A stretch of DNA of 64,000 nucleotides. It comes from Endozoicomonas sp. G2_2. GTDB lineage: Bacteria > Pseudomonadota > Gammaproteobacteria > Nevskiales > Salinisphaeraceae. The notes beneath the pieces are model-generated. The model worked only from the letters and a program-made list of their open reading frames with translations. It had not been told where the DNA came from and did not search any database. This document shows, one piece after another, positions 18,925 through 26,890 of the stretch. Where the stretch lies: the NCBI RefSeq assembly GCF_017744135.1, contig NZ_JAGHQU010000004.1:124001-188000 (forward strand). Reading direction: 5' to 3'. Positions within the stretch are counted from its first letter, which is position 1. Every line of letters begins with the position of its first letter. The translations under genes were made by a program, and so were the position numbers.

Positions 18925-19703
18925 CGCTGCATGTGCGTCGCGTCGGCGAGCAGGGCCCGGATCTGGTTTTCCTGCATGGCTGGGGGCTGTCCGGGCGCAT
19001 CTGGGAGCCGCTGGCGTCGCGCCTGAAACAGGATTTTTGCTGTCACCTGGTGGATTTGCCCGGGCATGGCGAAAGCGCGCCCGGCGCGGCGGGGCTCAAC
19101 AACTGGGTCGACGAAGTGGTGACCGCGATCGGTCGGCCGGCGATCTATATCGGCTGGTCGCTCGGCGGGCTCGTCGCGCTGGGGGCCGCGCGGCGTCATC
19201 CGGACCAGGTTCGGGGGTTGGTGCTGGTCGCGATGCTGGCGCGTTTCATCCGCGAGGCCGGCAACGACTACGGCATGAAAGCGAATGCGATCGAGGCCAC
19301 CCGCGCCGGTCTGGCCGGCGATTTTTCGACCACGCTGAGCGAATTTCTCATGCAGCAGGTGCTTGGCGAGCCCGGGGCCGCGAAGGCGGTGCGCAGCCTG
19401 CGCAACGACCTGATCGATCAGCCGCCGGCCCGGGAAGGGCTGGAACGCGGGCTGGACATCCTGTTCGAAGCCGATTTCCGTGGTCAGCTCGCCGCCGTCC
19501 ATGTGCCCTGTCTGGCGGTCGCCGGGGCGCGTGATCGCATTGCACACCCCGACGGCATGGCGGCCATGGCCGAGCGCATGCCGCAGGCCGATTTATGGCG
19601 TATCGACCGGGCGGCGCACGCGCCGTTCATCTCGCATGAAAAACCGTTTGCCGCGCGTCTGCGCGAATTCATCACGCATCGCGTTGCGGGAGCAGCAGAA
19701 TGA
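18921..19703 (+). CDS. bioH: Pimeloyl-ACP methyl ester carboxylesterase
   Basis: BioH is an alpha/beta hydrolase that removes the methyl ester from pimeloyl-ACP methyl ester. It has 260 residues from ATG 18921 (ATGA overlap with bioF). The catalytic serine lies in IGWSLGGLVALG (about residue 80). An oxyanion-hole segment FLHGWGLSGRIW lies near 20, an Asp in VAGARDRIAH and a His in RAAHAPFISH near 232. Position inside the bio operon supports BioH over other esterases. Confidence 0.94.
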   Translation: MTLHVRRVGEQGPDLVFLHGWGLSGRIWEPLASRLKQDFCCHLVDLPGHGESAPGAAGLNNWVDEVVTAIGRPAIYIGWSLGGLVALGAARRHPDQVRGLVLVAMLARFIREAGNDYGMKANAIEATRAGLAGDFSTTLSEFLMQQVLGEPGAAKAVRSLRNDLIDQPPAREGLERGLDILFEADFRGQLAAVHVPCLAVAGARDRIAHPDGMAAMAERMPQADLWRIDRAAHAPFISHEKPFAARLREFITHRVAGAAE

Positions 19704-20383
19704 CGGCAAAAACGCTGTTCGTTACCGGGACCGACACCGGTATTGGCAAGACACGCATCGCCGTGGCCCTGCTGCACGGGCTGCGCGCGGCGGGCCATCG
19801 CGCGGTGGGCTACAAGCCCGTGGCCAGTGGTTGCGAAACCACGCCCGACGGGTTGCGCAATGAAGACGCGCTGGCGCTCTGGCGCGCCAGTACGCCGGGC
19901 TGGGGTTACGACGACATCAATCCGATCGCGCTGGTCGACCCGATCGCGCCGCATATCGCGGCGGCCGATGCCGGGGTCGCCATCGATACCGGCGTGCTAG
20001 ACGCCGGCCATGCGCGGCTCGCCGCGGCCAGCGACTGGGTCGTTGTGGAAGGCGCCGGCGGGTGGCATGTGCCGCTTTCCGACGAGGCCGATTTCGCCGA
20101 CTGGGCCGGTGCCCACGGCTGGCCGACGCTCCTCGTCGTCGGCATGCGGCTGGGGTGCGTGAATCACGCGGTACTCAGCGCCCGTGCGATCGCTGCGAGA
20201 ACGGCGTTGGTGGGCTGGGTCGCGAACACGCTGCCGCCCGTCCAGCCGCGCCTGGAAGAGAATCTGTCCTGTCTCGAACGCATGATCGATGCGCCGCTAT
20301 GCGCGCGGGTCGACTGCGACCCGCCGGCCGATCTGGCCCTGAATCCCGAGCCGTGGGTGGCGCGTATAAAGCCTCGTGAATGA
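19700..20383 (+). CDS. bioD: Dethiobiotin synthetase
   Basis: BioD is an ATP-dependent carboxylase that closes the ureido ring of dethiobiotin. It has 227 residues. The P-loop is FVTGTDTGIGKTRIAVALL (residues 7-25), followed by VGYKPVASGCE and the glycine-rich VVVEGAGGWHVPLSDE. It overlaps bioH by ATGA. In many gammaproteobacteria bioC lies between bioH and bioD; here the two genes overlap, so there is no room for it. Confidence 0.95.
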   Translation: MTAKTLFVTGTDTGIGKTRIAVALLHGLRAAGHRAVGYKPVASGCETTPDGLRNEDALALWRASTPGWGYDDINPIALVDPIAPHIAAADAGVAIDTGVLDAGHARLAAASDWVVVEGAGGWHVPLSDEADFADWAGAHGWPTLLVVGMRLGCVNHAVLSARAIAARTALVGWVANTLPPVQPRLEENLSCLERMIDAPLCARVDCDPPADLALNPEPWVARIKPRE

Positions 20384-20447
20384 GGGCTTAACTGTTTGCC
20401 AGCGCATTAGTGCTTCGCATAAACTCTCGGCCGGAGGACACGGCGGG

Positions 20448-20933
20448 ATGTCGAGCCGACACGAAACTACCGAACACATGCGTCGACTGGTCATCGCCCC
20501 GAACGGGTCGCTGTCGGTCGCGCAGGCACAGTGGTTCTTCGTCGGCATGTGTGCCGTGTCGTTCGGGATTGCGGGGTTCATGACCGTGTTCGGGCTATGG
20601 CTCGTCTGGCCTTTTGCAGGGCTGGAAATGGCTGCGCTCGGAGCCGGTCTCTACCTGAGCCTTCGCGATAACGGTTACCGCGAGGTCATATCGGTTTACG
20701 AAGATCGAATCGAGGTCGAGGCCGGTCTCAATGAACCGCAGCGTCGTTGGGAGTTTCCGCGTCTGCTGACCCAGGTTCGGCTGAGTCCGGGGGTCTATCG
20801 GAACAGCCCGTCACGCCTGCTGCTGACCCGCCACGGTCGCGGCTGCGAGCTGGGCCGCTGCCTGACCGAGGAAGAGCGTGAGAAGGTCGCCGAACGCCTC
20901 AAGGCCTGGGTGACCGCGCCGGAACTGTCGTGA
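20448..20933 (+). CDS. DUF2244 membrane protein upstream of the cytochrome oxidase genes
   Basis: This 161-residue protein starts at ATG 20448, 10 bp after a GGAGG site. Two hydrophobic segments lie near residues 27-47 and 50-68 (FFVGMCAVSFGIAGFMTVF and WPFAGLEMAALGAGLYLSL). A DUF2244-type domain follows (GYREVISVYEDRIEVEAG; RRWEFPRLLTQVRLSPG). DUF2244 proteins are often found just before coxB in proteobacteria, and the job is unknown. A longer start at 20376 would overlap bioD and is rejected. Confidence 0.82.
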   Translation: MSSRHETTEHMRRLVIAPNGSLSVAQAQWFFVGMCAVSFGIAGFMTVFGLWLVWPFAGLEMAALGAGLYLSLRDNGYREVISVYEDRIEVEAGLNEPQRRWEFPRLLTQVRLSPGVYRNSPSRLLLTRHGRGCELGRCLTEEEREKVAERLKAWVTAPELS

Positions 20934-20974
20934 CAGCGCGCGACGGCCGGCAACGTGTTTTATAGAGAGTGACT

Positions 20975-22477
20975 ATGAATAAAATCAGCATTCTGTCTCG
21001 ATCGGGCCTGGTGGCGCTGGGGGCACTTTTTGTGTCGCCGGCCTACGCCGAATGGACGCTCAACATGAACGAGGGCGTCACCGATCTGACGAGTGAAGTC
21101 TTCGGCCTTCACATGCTGATTTTCTGGATCTGTGTGGTCATCGGCATCGGCGTATTCGGCGCGATGCTGTATTCGGTGATCGTGCACCGCAAGTCCCGCG
21201 GGTTCGAAGCCTCGCATTTTCATGAGTCCACGGTCGTCGAGATCGCCTGGACAGCCGTGCCGTTCATCATTCTGATCGTGGTGGCGATCCCGGCCGCCGG
21301 CACGCTGCTCCAGATCGAGGATTCCAGCGATCCGGACATGACGATCCGCGTGACCGGCCACCAGTGGCTCTGGGAATACGACTATGTCGACCAGGGCGTG
21401 CATTTCTTCAGCCGCCTCGACCGCGACAGCGACAAGGCACGCCAGCAGAACTCCGGGATCGACCCCAATACCGTCGAGCACTATCTGCGCAACGTGGACA
21501 AGGCGATGGTCGTGCCGGTCGACAAGAAAGTGCGTCTGCTGCTGAGCTCCGGCGACGTGATCCACTCCTGGTGGGTGCCGGATCTGGGTGGCAAGAAGGA
21601 CGCCATCCCCGGTTACATCAACGACATGTGGTTCAAGGCCAACGAGACCGGCACCTATCGCGGTCAGTGTGCCGAGCTGTGCGGTCGTGGCCATGCGTTC
21701 ATGCCGATCGTGGTGAAGGTCGTATCGCAGGACGAGTACGACCAGTGGGTCACCGACCAGGGCGGCGACGCCGGCGCCGACTCGCAGCTGGCACAGGGCC
21801 AGCCGAGCACGGATGCCGCCAACGCCCAGGCCCAGACCGAGGCCGACAGCAGCCCGACGGCGGGTAACGCCACCGAGGGTCGCACCGAGGACGGCAGCGA
21901 AGTCGAGCCCGACGAGACGAGCGAGACGCTCGTCGGCGAAGGCGAAGAGAACAACCAGGGTGGCTCGCCCGACGATCAGCGGGACACCGATGCGGCGCAG
22001 GCGTCGTCCGATCGCGGTTCGCCCAAGGTCGAGGACGAGTCCGTCGAGTCCGACGCCGAGGACGGCTCGGATTCCGGCGACGGCGCCGACAACGCAGAGC
22101 AGCAGGGCGACAGTCAGAACGACTCGCCGGCTGGTGGCGATCAGGCCGCGGACGACAGCGCCGGTGGCGAGATGTCCAAGGACGAACTGATGAGCCAGGG
22201 CGAGGAGGTCTACGGCAACCTCTGCGCGGCCTGCCACCAGCCAGATGGCAGCGGTATGCCCGCCGCCGGTTTCCCCGCGATGAAGGGTAGCGCGGTTGCC
22301 ACCGGCGATGTCTCGACGCATATCAGCCAGATCCTCAACGGCAAGGGCGCGATGCCGCCGTACAAGGGGACTCTGGACGACAAGCAGATTGCCGCCGTGG
22401 TCACGTACGAACGCAACGCGTTCGGCAACGAGACCGGCGACGTGGTACAGCCTTCCCAGGTTGCCGAGCAGCGATAA
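20975..22477 (+). CDS. coxB: Cytochrome c oxidase subunit II fused to cytochrome c, with a long acidic linker
   Basis: This is subunit II of an aa3-type oxidase, 500 residues from ATG 20975. In order: signal peptide ending near PAYA, two membrane helices (about residues 42-64 and 88-110), and the cupredoxin CuA domain. The CuA ligand set is visible as His in DVIHSWWVPD and CAELCGRGHAFM (about 225-236). A spacer of roughly 125 residues follows, almost only Asp, Glu, Ser, Gly, Ala, Gln and Asn. The C-terminal cytochrome c domain has the heme motif CAACH and a likely axial Met in GAMPPYKG. The c-domain makes it a caa3-like electron entry. Such a long acidic spacer is unusual. Confidence 0.95.
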   Translation: MNKISILSRSGLVALGALFVSPAYAEWTLNMNEGVTDLTSEVFGLHMLIFWICVVIGIGVFGAMLYSVIVHRKSRGFEASHFHESTVVEIAWTAVPFIILIVVAIPAAGTLLQIEDSSDPDMTIRVTGHQWLWEYDYVDQGVHFFSRLDRDSDKARQQNSGIDPNTVEHYLRNVDKAMVVPVDKKVRLLLSSGDVIHSWWVPDLGGKKDAIPGYINDMWFKANETGTYRGQCAELCGRGHAFMPIVVKVVSQDEYDQWVTDQGGDAGADSQLAQGQPSTDAANAQAQTEADSSPTAGNATEGRTEDGSEVEPDETSETLVGEGEENNQGGSPDDQRDTDAAQASSDRGSPKVEDESVESDAEDGSDSGDGADNAEQQGDSQNDSPAGGDQAADDSAGGEMSKDELMSQGEEVYGNLCAACHQPDGSGMPAAGFPAMKGSAVATGDVSTHISQILNGKGAMPPYKGTLDDKQIAAVVTYERNAFGNETGDVVQPSQVAEQR

Positions 22478-22511
22478 GTAGGCCGCCTGACGGGCGCCCC
22501 AGGAGTTTGTG

Positions 22512-24149
22512 ATGAGCACTGTCAATCCGACCCATTCCCACGACCATCACGGTCACGACGATCACCACCACGGTCCGGTGACGCTGGCCGACGGCGTGTG
22601 GCCGTGGATGAAACGCTGGATCGGCACCACGAACCACAAGGATCTGGGTACGCTGTACCTGATCTTTTCGTTCGTCATGCTGTTTATCGGCGGTCTGATG
22701 TCGCTGGTGATCCGCGCCGAGCTGTTCGCGCCGGGTATTCAGTTCGTCGACCCGGGCTTTTACAACGAGATGATCACGCTGCACGCGCTGGTGATGATCT
22801 TTGGCGGCGTCATGCCCGCGTTCGTGGGTCTGGCCAACTGGATGGTGCCGATGATGATCGGCTGCTCCGATCTGGCGCTACCCCGTGTCAACAACTGGGG
22901 TTTCTGGATCCTGCCGTTCGCCTTCACTATGCTGCTGGGCACGCTGCTCCTGTCGGGCGGCGGGCCGGCTTCGGGCTGGACGATGTATCCGCCACTGGTC
23001 ATGCAGACGGGTAACGCGCTGCCGCTGATGGTGTTTGCGCTCCATCTGGCCGGTATCTCGTCGATCACGGGCGCGATCAATATCGTGGTCACCATTCTGA
23101 ACATGCGCGCGCCGGACATGCCGCTGCTCAAGATGCCGCTGTTCGTCTGGACGTGGTTGATCACCGCCTATTTGCTGATCGCGGTCATGCCGGTACTCGC
23201 CGGTGCGGTCACCATGATCCTGACCGACCACTTCTTCGGTACCACGTTCTTCGACGCGGCCGGTGGCGGTGACCCGGTGCTGTTCCAGCATATCTTCTGG
23301 TTCTTCGGGCACCCCGAGGTCTACATCATGATCCTGCCGGCGTTCGGCATCGTGTCGACCATCATCCCGACCTTCGCGCGCAAGGCGCTGTTCGGGCATG
23401 ACTCGATGGTCTACGCCGTGGCGTCCATCGCCTTTTTGAGCTTCATCGTATGGGCCCATCACATGTTCACCGTGGGCATGCCGGTCTCGGCGGAACTGTT
23501 CTTCATGTTCGCCACCATGCTCATCGCCGTGCCGACGGGCGTGAAGGTGTTCAACTGGGTCGCGACCATGTGGCGCGGCTCCATGACCTTCGAGACGCCG
23601 ATGCTGTTCGCGCTCGGCTTCGTGGTGCTGTTCACCATCGGCGGGTTCTCGGGCCTGATGCTGGCGCTGACCCCGGTCGACTTCCAGTATCACGATTCCT
23701 ATTTCGTGGTCGCGCACTTCCACTACGTGCTGGTTCCGGGCGCGATCTTCTCGATCATCGCCGCGATCTACTACTGGATCCCCAAGTGGACCGGCGTGAT
23801 GTACAACGAGAAGCTCGGCCAGTTTCACTTCTGGTGGAGCGCGGTCTGGATCAACGTGCTGTTCTTCCCGCAGCACTTCCTCGGTCTGGCCGGCATGCCA
23901 CGTCGTATCCCGGACTACGCCGTCCAGTTCACCGACTTCAACATGATTTCCTCGGTCGGCGCGCTGATGTTCTTCCTCGGGCAGTTCGTGTTCATCTACA
24001 ACATGATCATGTGCATGCGCCGCTCGGGTAAGAAGGCGACAGGCCGGGTATGGGAAGGCGCACGCGGTCTGGAGTGGACGGTGGCCTCGCCGGCGCCGTA
24101 TCACACCTTCGAAACGCCGCCGAAGATCGACCCGCGTGAACTGGCGTAA
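22512..24149 (+). CDS. coxA: Cytochrome c oxidase subunit I, A1 type
   Basis: This is the heme-copper catalytic subunit, 545 residues from ATG 22512 with AGGAG 6 bases upstream. The N terminus is unusually His-rich (HSHDHHGHDDHHHG). Twelve or so membrane helices follow. The active-site CuB His-Tyr region is FGHPEVYIMILPAFG (about residues 263-277). The paired CuB histidines are in WAHHMFTVGMP, and heme a/a3 ligands lie in VVAHFHYVLVPG. The EVYI Glu/Tyr pattern marks the A1 subfamily with D- and K-channels. It directly follows coxB. Confidence 0.97.
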   Translation: MSTVNPTHSHDHHGHDDHHHGPVTLADGVWPWMKRWIGTTNHKDLGTLYLIFSFVMLFIGGLMSLVIRAELFAPGIQFVDPGFYNEMITLHALVMIFGGVMPAFVGLANWMVPMMIGCSDLALPRVNNWGFWILPFAFTMLLGTLLLSGGGPASGWTMYPPLVMQTGNALPLMVFALHLAGISSITGAINIVVTILNMRAPDMPLLKMPLFVWTWLITAYLLIAVMPVLAGAVTMILTDHFFGTTFFDAAGGGDPVLFQHIFWFFGHPEVYIMILPAFGIVSTIIPTFARKALFGHDSMVYAVASIAFLSFIVWAHHMFTVGMPVSAELFFMFATMLIAVPTGVKVFNWVATMWRGSMTFETPMLFALGFVVLFTIGGFSGLMLALTPVDFQYHDSYFVVAHFHYVLVPGAIFSIIAAIYYWIPKWTGVMYNEKLGQFHFWWSAVWINVLFFPQHFLGLAGMPRRIPDYAVQFTDFNMISSVGALMFFLGQFVFIYNMIMCMRRSGKKATGRVWEGARGLEWTVASPAPYHTFETPPKIDPRELA

Positions 24150-24167
24150 GCTGGAGCACAGGTTCAG

Positions 24168-24266
24168 ATGTCGCCGAAACGAAAGAACACGCTGCTTGCG
24201 CTCGCCCTCGCGGGCATAGCAGTCGGCGTCTATGTCGCCTTCTTTTTCGAGATGGCGGCCAGATAG
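24168..24266 (+). CDS. 32-residue single-helix membrane protein between coxA and coxC
   Basis: A short gene ATG 24168 to TAG 24266 encodes a Lys/Arg-rich start (MSPKRKN), one hydrophobic helix (residues 8-27) and a short polar end. GGAG lies 11 bases upstream. Tiny single-helix proteins occur at this place in many proteobacterial cox operons and are annotated as cytochrome oxidase small assembly proteins. The position and topology fit, but the sequence is too short for certainty. The larger ctaG/cox11 gene that usually follows is missing. Confidence 0.65.
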   Translation: MSPKRKNTLLALALAGIAVGVYVAFFFEMAAR

Positions 24267-24277
24267 CCGGCCGAGTG

Positions 24278-24306
24278 GCGCTCGCATGCTTGGGGTGTGC
24301 GAGCGC
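24278..24306 (+). promoter_or_regulatory. Strong hairpin in the coxA-coxC spacer
   Basis: A 9-bp perfect stem (GCGCTCGCA / TGCGAGCGC) closes an 11-base loop, with no U run. It sits between the 32-codon gene and coxC and may be an mRNA-stabilising or attenuating structure. The remaining 110 bp before coxC show nothing else definite. Confidence 0.45.
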
Positions 24307-24415
24307 TACCGTCCGGACGCGTAGGGGTACAGGGGCGCGCACTGCGTGTCACGACGCCGGATCGCCTGCCGACGCGGGCGTGAAGCAGCGAAAGTAAAAG
24401 CAAGGAACGAGTGTT

Positions 24416-25294
24416 ATGGCCACGCATACCAGCGAACACCACAAGTATTACGTACCGGAACCGTCGCCATGGCCGTTCATGCTCACGGTGGCCCTGTTCC
24501 TCATGCTGGGTAGCGCGGGCTTCTGGCTGAACGGCAGCACCACGGTCGCACCGTATATCTCGGCGATCGGTCTCGCCATGGTGCTGGTGATGGTGTTCAT
24601 CTGGTTTCGCGACGTGGTGCACGAGAACCGCACCGGCGCCTACGGTGTGCAGGAGGACCGCACCTATCGCTACGCGATGATGTGGTTCATCTTCTCCGAG
24701 GTGATGTTCTTCGCCGCGTTCTTCGGTGCGCTGTACTACACGCGCATGATCGCGCTGCCCTGGCTCAACGGTGAAGGCGAGAAATTCTTCACGAACGTCT
24801 ATCTGTGGCCGCAGTATGAGGGCGCTTGGCCGACCAACGGGCCCGGCGGTATAGGCGGCGACTTCGAAACGGTCAATGCCTGGCATCTGCCGCTGATCAA
24901 CACACTTCTGCTGCTGACTTCCTCGGTCACCATCACCTGGGCACACTGGGGCCTCAAGGAGGACAACCGCTGGAAGCTCTGCCTGGGGCTCGCGGCCACG
25001 GCCGCATTGGGTGCGTTCTTCCTGTACTGGCAGGCGGTGGAGTATGTCGAAGCCTATGAGCATCTGGGCCTGACCCTGGGTTCGGGTATCTACGGCTCCA
25101 CGTTCTTCCTGCTCACCGGCTTCCATGGCATGCATGTGACGCTCGGCACACTGATGTTGATCATCATCCTGCTGCGTTGTCTGAAAGGCCACTTCAGCTC
25201 CCACGACCACTTCGGCTTCGAGGCCGTGGCCTGGTACTGGCACTTCGTGGACGTGGTCTGGCTCGGCCTGTTTATCTTCGTCTACATTCTGTGA
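24416..25294 (+). CDS. coxC: Cytochrome c oxidase subunit III
   Basis: Subunit III has 292 residues and seven predicted membrane helices. Family features include MMWFIFSEVMFFAAFFGALYY split near residues 85-105, WHLPLINTLLLLTSSVTITWAH and the C-terminal HDHFGFEAVAWYWHFVDVVWL. It stabilises the catalytic subunit and proton uptake. The order coxB-coxA-(small gene)-coxC is the standard cox locus apart from the absent ctaG. Confidence 0.96.
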   Translation: MATHTSEHHKYYVPEPSPWPFMLTVALFLMLGSAGFWLNGSTTVAPYISAIGLAMVLVMVFIWFRDVVHENRTGAYGVQEDRTYRYAMMWFIFSEVMFFAAFFGALYYTRMIALPWLNGEGEKFFTNVYLWPQYEGAWPTNGPGGIGGDFETVNAWHLPLINTLLLLTSSVTITWAHWGLKEDNRWKLCLGLAATAALGAFFLYWQAVEYVEAYEHLGLTLGSGIYGSTFFLLTGFHGMHVTLGTLMLIIILLRCLKGHFSSHDHFGFEAVAWYWHFVDVVWLGLFIFVYIL

Positions 25295-25299
25295 CGCTG

Positions 25300-25323
25300 G
25301 CGGCCGGGTTCTAGCCCGGCCGC
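25300..25323. terminator. Perfect hairpin between coxC and the convergent DUF2909 gene
   Basis: Nine base pairs (GCGGCCGGG / CCCGGCCGC) close the loop TTCTAG five bases after the coxC stop. There is no clear U run, so termination may be incomplete or Rho-assisted. Confidence 0.55.
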
Positions 25324-25360
25324 GCCGTTTCGGGCGTTAAAAGCCGGACATCTCCTCGCG

Positions 25361-25570
25361 CTACTGCCCGAGATTGTGCGGCTGCACAATTCCGGTCAGA
25401 TAGCCGATCACCAGCAGGGCGATCAATAGCAGCGACAGACTGATCCGCCATGTCAGCGCCTTTACCGTGCGTCGCGTATCGCCGGTATCGCGTACGAGAA
25501 ACACGAGTCCTGACCCCAGGGCGGCGATAATGGCGATCAGAAACACGACGATGAAGATCTTGAGCATCAT
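25361..25570 (-). CDS. DUF2909 twin transmembrane protein
   Basis: This 69-residue protein has two hydrophobic helices (about residues 4-26 and 45-62) separated by RDTGDTRRTVKALTWRIS, the pattern of the DUF2909 twin-transmembrane family found in cox loci next to SURF1. It is transcribed against the cox genes. Its ATG at 25570 (or 25567) abuts the SURF1 ATG at 25571, with zero intervening bases, so each gene's ribosome binding site must lie in the other's coding sequence. Function unknown. Confidence 0.78.
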   Translation of the reverse strand: MMLKIFIVVFLIAIIAALGSGLVFLVRDTGDTRRTVKALTWRISLSLLLIALLVIGYLTGIVQPHNLGQ

Positions 25571-26308
25571 ATGCGCTTAGGGCGCTATCGGTTCGCGCCC
25601 CCGTTGTGGGGTGTGGTGCTTGCGCTGGTGACCATCGGCTCGATGGCCGGTCTGGGCCTTTGGCAGATCCAGCGGGGTGAAAGCAAGCAGGTGATGCTAG
25701 CGCAGCGCCAGGCTGCGAGCAAAAGCGCCCCGAAGGATTTCGCCAGCGCAAACGACCCGACCAATGCGACGCCCGCCTATGGTCAGCGATACACGGTTAG
25801 CGGGCGCATGGATGCAGACCGCCAGATACTTTTCGACAACCAGGTGCATGACGAGCGGATCGGTTACCGCGTCTGGACGCCTGTGGTGCTGGACGACGGC
25901 CGGCGCGTGCTTGTCGACCGTGGCTGGGTGCCACTTGGCCCGCAGGGCCGTACCGAGCCGCCCGAGCCGTCGGCACCGCAGGGCGAGGTGACCATGACGG
26001 GGCTTTGGCGGGATCTGCCGCGTCCAGGCATGCGCCTTGGCGACACCGCGGCTTGCGATACGCAAGGCTGGCCCCGCGTGTTGAACTACCCGACGATCGA
26101 ACAGCTGCGCTGCCAGTACGCCGGGCGGGTGATAAACGGGCTGCTGCTGCTCGACGCGGCCGACGCGCGTGGCTTCGTGCGTGACTGGAACCAGCAGCTC
26201 GTTCGTATGCCGCCGGTGCGTCATTTCGGCTACGCCCTGCAGTGGTTCGCCATGGCGGTGGCCGTGGCGGTAATTTTTCTCGTGATCAACCTCAGGCGAA
26301 TTCGATGA
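25571..26308 (+). CDS. SURF1 family cytochrome oxidase assembly protein
   Basis: This 245-residue protein has one N-terminal helix (about residues 12-32, ending GLGLWQIQRGESK) and one C-terminal helix (about 220-240) around a periplasmic domain. Family motifs are LWQIQRGE, QILFDNQVHDERIGYRVWTPV and VLVDRGWVP. SURF1 (Shy1) assists heme a insertion into subunit I. The stop overlaps the next start (ATGA). See the DUF2909 entry for the shared start region. Confidence 0.93.
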   Translation: MRLGRYRFAPPLWGVVLALVTIGSMAGLGLWQIQRGESKQVMLAQRQAASKSAPKDFASANDPTNATPAYGQRYTVSGRMDADRQILFDNQVHDERIGYRVWTPVVLDDGRRVLVDRGWVPLGPQGRTEPPEPSAPQGEVTMTGLWRDLPRPGMRLGDTAACDTQGWPRVLNYPTIEQLRCQYAGRVINGLLLLDAADARGFVRDWNQQLVRMPPVRHFGYALQWFAMAVAVAVIFLVINLRRIR

Positions 26309-26880
26309 AGACACAGACTCGCGCCCGCCTCAAGCTGGTGGGCGTGTTCATGATTTTCGTGGGGCCACTGGCGCTGGCCTATCTGCTCTACTACGGCTTG
26401 TCCTACGGTGGCGCCGGTACCAATGGCGGCGAGCTGGTGGACCCGGCCATGCGTCTGCCCGATATCGCGCTTACGGATGCACAGGGCGAAACACGCCCGA
26501 GTGGCGCGCTGTTCGAGCAGAAGTGGACGATCCTGCAGGTCGCTCCCGATGGCTGTGGCGAGGCCTGTATCCAGAGTCTGGAAGAGACGCGCCAGATCCG
26601 TGCGCTGTTGCATCGTCGTGCTGCGCGCGTACAGCGGGTGTTGTTGACCGACATCGATAGCGCGCACCCGCAGATCGAGCGCCAGCCGGACCTCGCGATC
26701 TATCGTGCGCCGCTGGCCCCGATCGACGAGATTTTCGAAAGTCAGGGCGCGACGGCGCCGGGGATGATCTATCTCGTGGATCCTCTGGGCAACTGGATGC
26801 TCTACTATCCGCCTGGCGGTGACGGCGGGGCGTTGTTCAAGGACGTCAAGCACCTGCTCAAGCTGTCGCATATCGGTTGA
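26305..26880 (+). CDS. Membrane-anchored SCO/thioredoxin-like protein of the oxidase assembly cluster
   Basis: This 191-residue protein has one N-terminal helix (about residues 10-32) and a thioredoxin-like domain. A C-x3-C motif is present in PDGCGEACIQSL (about residues 89-93), as in SCO1/SenC copper chaperones, but without the Pro that follows in SCO. The C-terminal His copper ligand normally found in SCO proteins is not evident (MIYLVDPLGNWML). It sits between SURF1 and heme A synthase with an ATGA overlap. A redox or copper-delivery role in CuA assembly is likely but not proven. Confidence 0.75.
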   Translation: MKTQTRARLKLVGVFMIFVGPLALAYLLYYGLSYGGAGTNGGELVDPAMRLPDIALTDAQGETRPSGALFEQKWTILQVAPDGCGEACIQSLEETRQIRALLHRRAARVQRVLLTDIDSAHPQIERQPDLAIYRAPLAPIDEIFESQGATAPGMIYLVDPLGNWMLYYPPGGDGGALFKDVKHLLKLSHIG

Positions 26881-26890
26881 GGACTGCGCC

